DNA of 64,000 nucleotides, taken from NCBI RefSeq assembly GCF_910596095.1, contig NC_056548.1, positions 11,743,151 to 11,807,150 on the forward strand. Reading direction: 5' to 3'. This DNA comes from Thunnus maccoyii. Lineage: Eukaryota; Chordata; Actinopteri; Scombriformes; Scombridae. The notes beneath the pieces were generated by a model that saw only the letters and a list, made by a program, of their open reading frames with translations, made no database searches and was not told where the DNA came from. Positions 33,901-54,697 of the stretch are shown here, one piece after another (the first letter of the stretch is position 1; each line of letters opens with the position of its first letter). Position numbers and translations under genes: made by a program.

Positions 33901-34661
33901 TGATATCTCACGCATTTTGCCAAATGAAAGATAAAAACAGGTTTAGCAGGACTTATCTATCAGTTCTATAAGTTTTCCAAACATGATTCACAGCTGTTAG
34001 GCACATTGGAAAATGTTTGTGCAGTCTTTAATAATGTTCTCACCATCACTTGTGCTTTCCAGCTCGGAACTGGTGCCAAGGTGCTAGAGACACATTCCAA
34101 CTGTGAATGAACTCTAAGCATACCTGACTCATGATTCACTTCCACATATACAAGTGCTGCGATATGAAAAAACACAAAACAGCTCCTTCACTCCTCTGAA
34201 CTATACAGGACGGACAGGTGGTGTCACTATTTCAACACACATTTGCTCTGTGGGGGGAGCTGCCTGTTTAGTCAAGCCCTGAAGCTTCATCAAACAAATG
34301 ATTTGGTTGTAAGATATCATTTGTTTTAGCATATTACATTAAAAGACTTTTTTTTAAATGGCAAAAAGAAGTTGTTCGAAGTTGTTGGAAACCTTAATGT
34401 CAGCAACAGCAGCAGCAGTTATGTGTCTCATGTCACAGGAGAGCAACGCTAATACTCTGGCTACATGATATCCTGTATTTATAGCAACCAACTTTCAACA
34501 CATTTTCCTAAGAGGACGCAACCTATCAAAACATTGCCATTTTTTATTTATTACATAGCATTTATTGTTGGGGATTTGGTGCCCAGTAACAAACAATAAG
34601 TGTTGTTAATTTCACAAAAGGTGAGTGAGGTTGCAGGTATAACAATCCTACCTTCAGTCAT
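14410..34661 (-). CDS. trdn: trdn, triadin, greatly expanded (about 43 coding exons, about 2156 aa)
   Basis: Single-pass junctional sarcoplasmic-reticulum protein; in known triadins the luminal KEKE region binds calsequestrin and the ryanodine receptor. Start codon at 34659-34661 (exon 34652-34661, coding MTE); transmembrane exon 32378-32584; last exon 14410-14489, stop TAG. Identity rests on the membrane-proximal MFDFVEYK (MFDLVDYK in human), the KEKE luminal domain, and the C-terminal PYFQCFFVDEDEAQFPFYAF, which parallels human FFQC...FQFPF. Joining all exons with consensus splice sites gives 6471 nt with no frame break. Predicted layout: cytosolic tail and membrane segment 1-72, DP modules 73-363, short linkers to 447, acidic region 448-934, linkers to 1005, KEKE giant exon 1006-1685, micro-exon array to 2130, conserved tail 2131-2156. 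All internal junctions are phase 1. Real isoforms probably skip many exons. ASPH/junctin was excluded because no hydroxylase domain is present. Confidence 0.9.
15060..15295 (-). pseudogene. Two degenerate trdn micro-exons
   Basis: On the minus strand, 15250-15295 retains CCTGCTGCAACAAAGAAAG followed by a good gta donor, but no AG acceptor lies close upstream. At about 15066-15107 an AG acceptor is followed by AGAACAAAGCCAGAGCTTGA, which would put a TGA stop in the phase used by every real exon of the array. Both resemble members of the array and look like dead duplicates. Confidence 0.45.
16476..16515 (-). pseudogene. trdn micro-exon with destroyed splice donor
   Basis: Minus strand shows a fair acceptor (tttttgcag), then codons for KSKPAADWK in the array's phase, ending GGAAAG followed by ga instead of gt. 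Apart from the donor it looks like its neighbours, so it is probably a recently inactivated exon. If a GA donor or a nearby cryptic site is used, it could still be coding. Confidence 0.45.
22702..24741 (-). other. trdn: trdn giant KEKE exon (2040 bp)
   Basis: One uninterrupted open exon of 2040 bp, phase 1 at both ends, coding about 680 residues made mainly of Lys, Glu and Pro. The basic unit is ten residues, K-K-P-x-K-E-E-K-E-x, repeated with variations over the whole length. KEKE motifs are the calsequestrin-binding signature of triadin, so a role in calsequestrin capture is inferred. Acceptor cttttag at the 24742 side and donor gtatgt at the 22701 side. The coding strand is extremely purine-rich. 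The reading frames on the plus strand of this stretch are antisense shadows. Confidence 0.88.
23791..24350 (-). repeat. 90-bp coding minisatellite inside trdn
   Basis: The landmark 'tctactctatgtggtttctt' (plus strand) recurs at exact 90-bp spacing, six copies with the first near 23829 and the last near 24279. Each 90-bp unit is three 30-bp sub-units coding KKPHRVEKEE, KKHLKEEKEE and KKP(H/L)KEEKEV. Copies differ by only a few substitutions, so the array is young or homogenised. Copy number is likely to vary between individuals. Confidence 0.92.
24923..25220 (-). other. trdn: trdn linker exons between acidic and KEKE blocks
   Basis: Exon 25161-25220 (60 bp) codes LKDAKERHAIKEVKDALMK and exon 24923-25075 (153 bp) codes a Lys/Glu/Pro stretch containing KPMEEKPKKEAKPEVKP. 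Both are phase 1-1 with good splice signals and join the acidic exon to the giant KEKE exon in frame. Confidence 0.8.
25221..27144. other. trdn intron between acidic and KEKE blocks
   Basis: 1.9 kb without a convincing exon. The sequence is AT-rich; I see no repeat family I recognise and no open frame with coding character. Confidence 0.5.
27145..28605 (-). other. trdn: trdn giant acidic exon (1461 bp)
   Basis: Uninterrupted exon of 1461 bp, phase 1-1, coding about 487 residues dominated by Glu with Asp, Lys, Thr and Val. It starts KHAGIEETELEPSLKDEEIL and has a repeated theme of E-rich runs punctuated by ETKTEE, AKTEEDFVEDE and KLVEVLGQDEEE. Near its C-terminal end it turns basic (KRKRKVHIPVERVRRVG...). 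Known triadins have only a short acidic patch after the membrane segment. A calcium-buffering or calsequestrin-like role is possible but is inference from composition. Acceptor caccactag, donor gtacaa. Confidence 0.85.
28701..28838 (-). other. trdn: trdn exon leading into the acidic block
   Basis: 138-bp phase 1-1 exon coding IMHAAKHEAVPAPEISEAPD, then an E-run, then EVPTEADGKETEEDD. It joins in frame to the acidic exon. Its acceptor (gttacag) has a weak pyrimidine tract, so the upstream boundary is less certain than the others. The intron upstream (28839-29789) shows nothing I recognise. Confidence 0.65.
29790..30098 (-). other. trdn: trdn linker micro-exons
   Basis: Exons 30054-30098 (EPLATPVVDVVTEK), 29925-29966 (EISPADINLVRRK) and 29790-29816 (EFLPPFEK, only 27 bp). 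All are phase 1-1 with AG acceptors and gt donors and join the DP modules to the acidic region. Confidence 0.7.
30224..32273 (-). other. trdn: trdn membrane-proximal DP-module exon array (7 exons)
   Basis: In transcript order: 32190-32273, 31997-32101, 31733-31888, 31405-31548, 31142-31285, 30500-30619, 30224-30343. All are phase 1-1. Six have Asp-Pro, and the seventh Ser-Pro, at an equivalent place (ITDPVQAVND, LSDPMSAATY, YVDPVIIGRR, FIDPVVIGRG, FIDPVVIGRN, FSPMAVLKRT, SIDPMKVVED). The three central exons are close duplicates, sharing F/YxDPVxIGR, S-x-TN-(D/E), and LC(A/F)I(L/M)D with a conserved luminal Cys. From memory, mammalian triadin has one such DP segment directly after the membrane. 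Predicted amphipathic helices; function unknown. Confidence 0.82.
30757..30843 (-). pseudogene. Truncated DP-module exon of trdn (relic or short exon)
   Basis: The 87 bp code KNDIVSGIAGYIQNVLFAVL then DVILAALT, matching the C-terminal half of the neighbouring DP modules (TNDTVGVIMGYIQDALCFIL). The N-terminal half with FIDPVVIGR is missing. An AG precedes and a GT follows in the array's phase 1-1, so it could be spliced in frame, but the acceptor lacks a good pyrimidine tract. It is left out of the 2156-aa model. Confidence 0.55.
32378..32584 (-). other. trdn: trdn transmembrane exon
   Basis: 207-bp exon giving residues 4-72 of the model: a Ser/Ala/Pro-rich cytosolic tail with AAAAAAPPASSEKPKG, basic NKLR, then a hydrophobic span at about residues 44-66 (MIALAALLSWVVVGVVMF) and the hallmark DFVEYK. 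Orientation (N-terminus cytosolic, C-terminus in the lumen) follows known triadins. Confidence 0.9.
32585..34651. other. trdn first intron
   Basis: 2.07 kb intron between the 10-nt coding part of exon 1 and the membrane exon. It contains a MITE copy (33304-33593), a short TA repeat near 32856-32871 and nothing coding that I can support. Confidence 0.6.
33304..33593 (+). mobile_element. hAT-like MITE, copy 2, with possible 8-bp target duplication
   Basis: Begins tagggctgcaactaacgatt and ends attgcagctcta, giving inverted termini. The flanks are gatgtttc (33296-33303) and aatatttc (33594-33601), matching at 6 of 8 positions as expected for an aged 8-bp target-site duplication of the hAT superfamily. 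Interior landmarks match the other copies. Confidence 0.75.
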
Positions 34662-35952
34662 GGTGATGTGGAGACTATTTCAGTTATAATCCTTTGAGTT
34701 GGGGGCAAAGCCTCATGCAGAACTGACTGGAAATGCTTCAGTAAATCCAGTCAGCATCCACTTGTCAGTTAAATAGAGTCCCAGTTAGTAAATTATTCCA
34801 TTTCCACTTGGTGATTACAATCTTGTTTCCTGACCCATGTAATCCACAGGTTGAACTTCTCCAAGAAAAAAAAAAAAAGAGAAGAAAACGGAAACTAAAA
34901 TTTTAAGATTACAGGTGTTGGGGAATTTGGAGCTGCCGGTGCGGCCGCATTGCAGAGGGGAGTCTGGGGATGGTGGGGCAAAGAAAAGCAAAGCAAGGGA
35001 GGAAAGAGCCAAGCTAAGCACAGGGCTGGGTTGGGTGACGGGGATCAGACAGAATATCCCACTCAATGTTATTGGTGCCACACATGGGTATAGGTCAGAA
35101 CAGAGCACAGGCAGGCTACAAGGTAACTTTATCCCCCAGAAGGTCCAGGTTATTCTTAGCTGATCTCTGCACACCAGCCGCTCTGGCAGGCCTTTTTTGG
35201 CGGTTGAGGGGGTGTGTGTAAGATCAGTTGGCTGAACTGAGCACCCCTACTGGTGGGGCACTAATCTGCAATCTGCCCCTAAACTGGGACAAATCAGCTG
35301 ACCAAGACAAGGAATGGACAACACTACAGGTGGAAATCGTCCTTTACTTTAAACACCACCCTCCAAACTTCATGCTCACAACATTAAGTGCTTTGTCCTC
35401 CAACTGGCACTGGTGATTATATAGATGACTGCAAATTATTTGATTTTATTCAGGGGTTTTTTCATTTACTCATTTACTTAGAATTTCAGATAACTTGTTA
35501 TGTTTGGTTTCATTTGGCAGCTTTCAAACAAACATGTTTCCAAACTTATAAATGACTTCACCAATAATTCAATCCAATGTTTGCAATCCGTCAACAGCAC
35601 CCTCCTGAGCAACTTTTTGCACCCTGCAACAGCTTGAACTACTATATCAGTGCTGTGTTCTGTATACACTATACTCTAGAAACTGTTTACAACAAAGTAA
35701 ACCCGTAACAAGTGTATAAGTAATATTTTCATTTGAGAGCAATTTTAAAAACTTCAGTCATTTTATACACAGTAGGTATAGGTACACAGACATAAAATAA
35801 GCTTTATTTTAAGAACCTTAAAACTTACTGTACTTTAGGTACAACATACACCCCAATACACAAGCTGTATGAAGCTCCAAAAGAGAGAGAGAGAAAAAAG
35901 ACAAAACATCAAACGTATTATATACACACACACACATGCATAAACATGGTCT
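34662..35952. other. Upstream region of trdn and 3' flank of traf3ip2
   Basis: 1.3 kb without coding exons. The left part should hold the trdn promoter and 5' UTR; I see no clear TATA box. A moderately GC-rich patch at 34915-35235 has no recognised motif. The right part, up to 35952, should contain the traf3ip2 3' UTR. Confidence 0.45.
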
Positions 35953-38900
35953 TTACAGTGTAGCTGCAGCACTGGGGGTCACAGGCCTGATGATGAGGGT
36001 GAGCTCCATTGGCACAGGAGGAGGAACGAATCTCTCCTCCCTCAGCAGCCGCAGTAACAAGTCCTCAGTGTCCTGTGGCCAGCGGTATACACGCGTGTTC
36101 TGAAGCCAACGTGGGACATGTTTCTGTGAAGAGTGTGCATGTGTTCGTTAAGGTAGATAGTGAGAAAATGAGAAAAATGAAGTGGGCAATAGTGTAAAAA
36201 TGCTTTCTGTTATGAAGCAGAAGTGTTACGTTTTCTGACCTGGGATGCATTGAGGAAGAGAACCGGGATGAATCTGAAATTCAAGCTGCCTTGTTGGATG
36301 AATTCATTCTGCATCTGGCAAAATTTGGATTAAAAAAAGTACCTATTAGCAATTTGTCTCAGTATTTTTGTCTTATTTAAACAAATAGCATGTTTTTTCT
36401 CACCATGGAGTGAACATATTTAGTGTGTAGACCATGGCTGTCCACTACAGATCCTTCAATATCTGCCTTATACTTTGGACTGATGGCGATGATAATCAGG
36501 GTTGTTGGCTGTTTGAAAAAACACACATTTTGTGCACATTCACAGCTTGAAAAAACAACAGCAATTACAGCAAAAAAACAACATTAATACCTTAAAGTTC
36601 ACAGACACTGCAGACCAAAAGATAAATATTAGAATTCTGTTGGAATATTCATTAACTCTTAAACTACAATGTCATATTTAGTCAGATTGTGTCCTTTAAG
36701 TCATAAAAGTTTATAGAAATAAAATTTATAAAGTGACAATGAAGCAATAATAAATTGCTAAATTATTGAACTTTTCACTTACATCTTTCAGGTAACTGTC
36801 CTTCCACTTATTGATGTCCATGCATCTAATGGGGTTATCAAATATGTCAATCTGTGAAATCAGAGTCTGTTAGTGTACTTGCACAATGTTTTACAGGTTT
36901 CTGAAAGAAAAGACATTTGCGTTAAAGATCTATAGAAGCTTACAGCTGGTTGGAAACCTTGCTTCGTGAGGAAGTCTATGAAGGGGACCATCTCTGAAGA
37001 CGTGTCCGAGGAATAGGTTATGAAGACGTTTCCTGAGAAGAGGACAGATCATATAATCACTACTATGGTAGTTGTTTGTTAATTCTGTGATAGGTTTAAA
37101 AGTGTACTTTGTGTATTGGGCTACACTGTGTTGAGAGGTGTTTCCAACATTTTGTCCACCTGAATTACATGACAACCACCTAACAAATGATGCAGTCCAA
37201 TACACTAACACACTAACACCACATTGCAGCCTCCAAAATGATCATAAAGATGAATCAATACCTCAGACACTTTCAACAGTGGTTCAAAATTATCACAAAG
37301 GTTTTACCCAAAAATATGAATGAGATAAACATTTCAATAAACCCAAAGCAGGGATATTCTTTATTGTATTCTTTTATAATCTAGTTGAAATCATTTACAA
37401 AATAGAATTTTCATTTTCCTCCTCATGTATATTCACATAAAATGAAATTATACCTAAACAGGCCGGGCAGGTTAATACAGACACACATTAACAACACACC
37501 CTGCTTCCAGTGCTCACTTTATGAAAATAATAATAATTACTTTTAAAAGCCCCACACAAAAGCAATCATTTTCTTCACAGGATTTACTTTTGTTTTATTG
37601 ATCCAACGATCCAAAAAACCTAAGGGCAGAAAATGACTCACGGCACTCATTAGGCAGACTGATGGTTTGTCTTTTCTCATGTGGATGTGAGGCAGACGCC
37701 TCTGCTCCTGCTGAGCTCAGGCTCATCACGCTGATCTGAGACACACTCTCTACAGGGGGGACGGAGAACTGTGGCACGTTTACTGAGACACCTCCTCGGG
37801 CCGTGCTGTCATTCATGAAATTATCATGAGGTATGAGCCTGAAGCGGCCAGAAAGAAAAACAAACAATAGCTCTTCAGTTGAATTGCTCAGAAATGTGAA
37901 GCACCTGAGTAGCATGCAAATTAGATCTGACTCACTGCATTTTCGAGAATATCAACAGTGAGTTTGGAAGAAATTTACTTCCCTCAGTCTAAACCAAAGA
38001 GGTTCAAGAACTTTTACCAGTTTTGGGAGTCAGCCCAGGGACCTCTGTGCTGGTGACATGGATGAGGTTGGTGTGGATTGAGATTGTACTGACTTTCTCC
38101 TGCAGAGTGGTAATACCTGACATCCGTAGTATGATGAAAGACTGTGGACACAGTTTAAACAGTTTAGACATTTCTACGTGAAAGTTGAACATGATAAAAA
38201 AGTTGATGGTCTTGTTGAAGTGCCAGCTCAGAATTACAAGACAGAAACTGTCTTAAAAAAAAAAGACAGAAGGTAAAAAGGAGGTTTCAAGATCAAATAC
38301 ACATAAACCTACTGATCAGCTAAATTAATAATAAAAATACAACTGTTGCTAATGGCAGTGGTGGAAGTACTGTACTTAAGTGCAAGTTTAAAGTGAAAGC
38401 AGTAGTGACTATACAGATTAAGATTTTACAGACATGCAATCCATTTATACGACAGGATGCATTGTTACAGATTAAACTACCAACAGTAAGTAGTTAAAAT
38501 TTATATTTAAATGCTGCTTAAACATTTATCAATCAATCAAACAAACTTTATTTATAATGTACCTTTCATACATGACACATATGACAAACACAGGGTGGTA
38601 AATAAGGATTGGGAGACTAAAGCACAACAAGATACAAGAAAAATGTAAGTAAAATAAATAAATAAAAAAAGATAATATCTAATAGTAGATTAGAAAGAGA
38701 AAGATTAAATAATAAATAAATAAATAATAATAATTAACTAGTAAGGGGCTATTCTGGTGCATCATGAGTACTATTACTTTACTTGAAGTACATTTTGCTG
38801 ATATTTCTATACCTTCACTAAAGTAGGATTTTGAATGCAGGACTTTTACTTATAGTTTAGTATTTTTACACTGACTGTTGTGTTGCTACTCTTTCTTAAG

Positions 38901-39686
38901 TAAAGGATGTGAACACTGACTGGCCTGTGGATCATCTTCTTCTTTAAATCAAACAGACTGTACATGTTTATCATTTTTGCCCTTTTCAGAAATGTCCTTA
39001 CCGTCGTTGTGCATGTAGTGGTGATGAGGTAAAAAGGGGCTGCAATGTTGCAACTCATCGTCAGATCTCAGCGGCAGAGGAGGCTCAAGTTCTACCTCTT
39101 CATCACTCTGAAGCTGAGAATTGTATTCATCATCCCCCCTAAAATAGAAAACAAAATAATATTTTTGCCCAACTCATCTTTGAATTAATCCGAACTGTAC
39201 TCCATTCTGTGATTGATTTCCTAGCTCCTGTGTACAAAGACAGTTTTGTCTTAGTTACCTATATGTTTGTCCTGTTGTTCCGCACTGATTTGGTCTACAG
39301 TCCCAACAACAGCACTGTCCTCTTGTGTCACCCTGACGTCTGTCTGCAGCAGGACGTGGGCAACAGCCATCAGGGGGTCGATGATGGAGATTCATCCTGG
39401 CAGGAGTCGCTCCAGGATCTGCAGGCTCTCTTTGCTGCCTCAGCTCTACATGCTGTAAAAGACAAGCTGGCTGACTCCTTACTTCCACCTTTTGTCCACC
39501 TTTATGTGCACTTTGGTGGAAATAATCTGCATCACTGCAACAGGTTGGTGTGAATTTATCACAGAAAGGACTTGCATGAAATATCTGGTTTACTGTGACT
39601 TCAGGGTTTAAAGGCTGAATGCAATTTCCTGACTTATTTGTGTTGCAAATCATTTTCAGTTCTGGTACTTCTTCAGATTTCTCCAT
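35953..39686 (-). CDS. traf3ip2: traf3ip2 (Act1), IL-17 receptor adaptor with SEFIR domain (9 coding exons)
   Basis: Adaptor that links IL-17 receptors to TRAF6 through SEFIR-SEFIR contact. Exons in order: 39259-39686, 39002-39138, 38018-38141, 37642-37838, 36944-37032, 36783-36851, 36404-36508, 36240-36314, 35953-36123; they join in frame to 464 aa plus TAA. An in-frame TGA just upstream supports the ATG at 39684-39686. The N-terminal half is poorly conserved and rich in His/Pro/Ser. The C-terminal SEFIR domain is clear: [95 protein letters not shown]. Human ACT1 is about 565-574 aa. Gene order traf3ip2 then fyn on the same strand matches human 6q21. Confidence 0.93.
38348..38915. repeat. 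Repeat cluster in traf3ip2 intron
   Basis: 38355-38395 reads 'cagtggtggaagtactgtac', the start of the element at 10880. 38748-38915 reads in reverse ('cttgaagtacattttgctga', 'aatgcaggacttttactta', 'ctttcttaagtaaaggat'), so the two ends face each other. Between them are 'caatcaatcaaacaaacttt' (38529-38560), a common fish SINE-like tail, and AAAT/AAT-rich runs at 38650-38737. Confidence 0.55.
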
Positions 39687-39879
39687 CTTAACCAAATTAC
39701 TTCAGTGTTGCCAGAGTCCTGCAAGTAACAGAGAAAAGCAGAAAAAAACACAAAGTTAAATGGAGTAAAATTTCCTGCACAATCTATAGGGAATATTCTC
39801 AATAAAATATTTCACATGCAGTTATTAATATATATTTATATAACCACATGAAGCATGAAACATTTTGTGCTGTACATAC

Positions 39880-40060
39880 CAGGCCAAGAGGACAGACTGT
39901 GAAGAGAAAGCGTAACAATGACCAACCTGTTCTTGGCTGGATTCTTTAGACTCCTGTGGGTGCAGAGGCTTGTGTGTGTTACAGCCTGCTATATGCAAAT
40001 TCTTCACTGCTTCAGCTGCGTCCAATCAGAGCCAAGAAAGTACCGTTTGTGTTGCTCAGC
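39880..40060 (-). other. Possible 5' non-coding exon of traf3ip2
   Basis: A donor-like GTATGT on the minus strand (plus-strand acatac at 39874-39879) ends a moderately GC-rich stretch upstream of the first coding exon, which itself starts after an acceptor (cttgcag) near 39724. The upper boundary is unknown. Offered as a candidate only. Confidence 0.3.
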
Positions 40061-40639
40061 CAGATCGGCCAGAAAAAGTCTACCTGAGGTGGATAGCATT
40101 CAAAAGTGGACTCTATGCTTGGATTCTATTCTTTTTTAAAAGTTTTGTCTGAGATTTTTCAGCTGCAGGAGATACAATGAAACAGAGACTACAATACATT
40201 AAAGCTACACTCTCAAAAGACTAAATTCAAACAAAAATGTAAACAGTTAAATGTTAAACACAAATCAAACAGTTTATATGTCAGTCTTTGCTGTCTGCAG
40301 GCAAACATCTAACTTTCTACGTGCCCGGTGGACACCTGTGAAATGATTTGCATATATTCTGAGTTTAGCCATGTTGTTTTTGTGTCAAGTTCAGCCTGAG
40401 GGAAAACCACAAAGACACAAACACTCTTAGACACAGTAATTTCAGCTGCATGTACTTAAGACAGCAGTGATGGATTTCCGCTGTCATTTGCCCTGGGGGA
40501 AAAAGAAGAAGCCTGTGGTGCTATGTTCTCTAGAGAAAGCTTAGCAGTCAAGGGATCTTTAAAACCACTTACTGACTACAAAGTGTTCAATGATAATTGG
40601 TGAAAGTCATGAGTTTACAGAACAATGATGGCAAGATTG

Positions 40640-42041
40640 TTTATTTCAAAACCAGTTGTGTACAAGTAACAGACAGAGACAATAAATAATACAGAGACCA
40701 AAAACATTTCCCGTATATCTACTGAATTAGGGTAAACAAAGTGACACAAAAAAAGAGTTTTTTGCTCACTTTTCCACCCCTGGAAAGCAACAAAAATACA
40801 CACAGAAATGTTGTACTGTCCTGGAATGCACCCTCTCACCCAGAGAGAGAAGTCTGATACTTGAGCATGATAAGGTGTCATCCAGAGTTGCAGGTGTTCT
40901 TGCAGAATCATGTACGTAATATTAAACGACACACAAGACTGGCTGAAATGTTGAGCAAAGGAAGAAAAAAAAAACAAAAAAAAAACACAGACAATGAAAT
41001 AAACACGTTTGGTCTCGTAAAAAACGTGTTATTTCCAGTTACACATTAAGGAGGGACAAACACAGGTTTGAATTCTTCGTTCTTGTCATGTAAGTGGCAG
41101 TTAGTTTGTTTGGCCGCTCAAGCGAAAAAGACAATCTGAATGTTCAAAGCAGAATTCTAACACAGCCTGCTGCCATTTAACAATGCTTTTAAAATATCCT
41201 CAATATAATAAGCAGTCACCCGAACAATGGTTGCTGTTGGTGGGAGGGGGCGAGGGGGCTGAACTAAAAGATACTTTAGGCCGATCTATAAATCATTGGC
41301 TGAAGCTGAAATGCAATGGATGCACTTAATATCAGTGCAGATGCCATACACGTTTGGGTAATGGACTCTATGATGCATTAGGCATTTAGTTAGTGTGTAG
41401 AAAGCATGAAGGCATTCCCTTACGTTATAAGAATATCACTAAACATGAAAAGGCAAGAACAGGTGTTATAGTACATCTAAGTTCCTTGAGAAGAGGAGCA
41501 GTATCGTTATACAGTATTAACTTAGTAAAAAAAGGTCAGTGGACTCCCAGAAAAACTTCTGAGATATTTCAGTCCACAATGTCTAACTATTACCATTCCT
41601 ACAATTATTATGTCAATATCTGTTACCAAGCCTCACACGTTTTCTACGAGCCGTAAAATTCTGAAATAACTTTGACCTTGGATTAAAAAAAAAAATCCAC
41701 ACATTTCCAAAATATCAAAAGTAATATAAAAGGAAACAAAAAGAGATAACAAGCAATTTATATTTACACTACATACAAGTTACACAACACAACTCATCTC
41801 TTTCACCCATGGCAGTCATTTTTCAACTCTGCAGTCACGTCTCAGCGCCCCCTCCCACCTCCAAAACATCCTCTGATTTGATAGTCAGTTTGCCGTTGTG
41901 GCATCACCATCTGTCTTTATGTGTGTGAGGCTTGGAAGTCAAGAAGTCAGTCGATGATGCCACATGATGAGAGAGAATAGGTGGTGTCTGGCTCCCTCTG
42001 GTGGGAAGCGATGAAATGACATGAGATGAGGGCAGCGGCGC
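40640..42041 (-). other. Presumed fyn 3' UTR and gap to traf3ip2
   Basis: 1.4 kb downstream of the fyn stop codon, no coding frame recognised. A minus-strand AATAAA (plus tttatt at 40640-40645) is a plausible fyn poly(A) signal, implying a 3' UTR of about 1.4 kb. From there to 40060 nothing is recognised. Confidence 0.4.
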
Positions 42042-53226
<11,185 letters not shown>

Positions 53227-54383
53227 TCTCTACTTTCTGTGGGTAAGAGAGAAAAAACACAGAGATGGAATTAGTGCGTAGGTAAAATAATAGCTCAAAA
53301 GCCGACTCCAGTGGGGAAATTATGATTCAATATTCCATTATTTCAGAGCTTCCTCTGAGAGTTACAGCGAGCCTTCTGAAAAATCTTTCAATTATGCTGA
53401 AATTAAACACGATACTTCAAACTCCATCACTAATTATACAGAGGAGCATAATGCGACAGAGCTGCAGTGTTTGGCTCCTTTTGATCGCTGTTGTAAACAT
53501 TTGTACACATTGATGTTGACGTGAGACACTTAACACTGAGAATATCCAGCTAAACTTGCCATAAAAGAATTTAACAGCACTACTTAGCATGGTTTACTTT
53601 TCCATCTTATTGCACGACCACACATGTGAAAAAGATTTACACCCAACCGTTGCATTTACAAGTTGGTGTGCGCTTTATTTTTGTTTGCTTTACAAGGAGC
53701 CACACACCCGTCTATAGATTCAGAGTTAAAATGCACAGAGAGACCCTTAACAGCAAACCGCTCCCTGGCTCTACGCTGGGTCTCATGAGGGGCGACTGAT
53801 GGAGCATTTGGCCTAAGCTAAACCAGTTTCTGTAATGACTGAGGCAATCTGCTTTGCCAATTAAAAAGTGCCTTACCGTCTTTAAAGACCCAGTTAAACT
53901 AATGCACATTTCTGCTCCCTGTGCCCCCCCCCCCTCCTCTCCTCTAAGCCCTGGAAGCTCATGCAGCCGGTACAACACGGCTATGAAGAGACTGCTGACA
54001 GCACTGTTGTCTTTCATCAGCATTAGCAGCCAGCTGACTTCGGAGATGGCTAATTGGAAACACACTTGTTTACAGTTGCTGTGGACGGGGATGGGATGCC
54101 GCAGCAGACGGAGGAAGAGGGAAACCGGCGCAAAGCTCTTGACCCCGACTAGAGACTCCGTTATATCCACAATAACAGTACAGCTGGTTGGCTCTTTTGT
54201 GTCAAGAGTAATTTTTTTGTAACCAGAGAAATAATCAACTTATGAATAATGTTTTTGCTGGTGAGTCAGGCAAAAAAAATATAATATATCAGCAGCATCA
54301 GTATACAGTTTCATTTGGGAAGATTCTTTCTTAGACTCATTACGTGTTATCCTCTGCATACTTCAAATGACATCTTTTATATC

Positions 54384-54697
54384 TGCAATCATTAGTCGAT
54401 TATTCATCAACAATAAATGAATCGGCATCATTTTTTAAACAAATATGCCAAATTTGCCAAGCAAATATTGCTGCTTTTGGCATCTCAAATGTGATGATTT
54501 TATGCTTTTCTGAGTCATACATGATAATAAATTGAAAATCTTTGGGTTTGTTTGGACAAAATTAGACATTTAAAGATGTAACCTTTGACTTATAACGGGT
54601 ATTTTCACCATTTTCTGTTATTTTATAGACAAAAACAATCAAGAAAATAATCCACAAATGAATTGATTATGAAAATAATGGTTAGTTGCAGCCCTAA
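54384..54697. mobile_element. hAT-like MITE, copy 3
   Basis: Starts near 'atctgcaatcattagtcgat' and ends 'tggttagttgcagccctaat'. Interior 'atttgccaagcaaatattgc', 'ctcaaatgtgatgattttat' and 'cattttctgttattttatag' correspond to the other copies. Confidence 0.7.

Noticed and set aside
14410-34661. Assignment of the K/E-rich gene to asph/junctin
   Set aside because: Junctin shares the membrane segment style, but there is no hydroxylase domain and the C-terminal tail has the triadin FQC...FPF pattern.
37138-37323. Plus-strand frame near the traf3ip2 SEFIR exon
   Set aside because: Intronic, no motif; the true coding strand here is minus.
38018-38116. Shorter version of the third traf3ip2 exon using the nearer acceptor (tgtcag)
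   Set aside because: It breaks the reading frame with both neighbours; the upstream acceptor (tccacag, exon to 38141) restores it on both sides.
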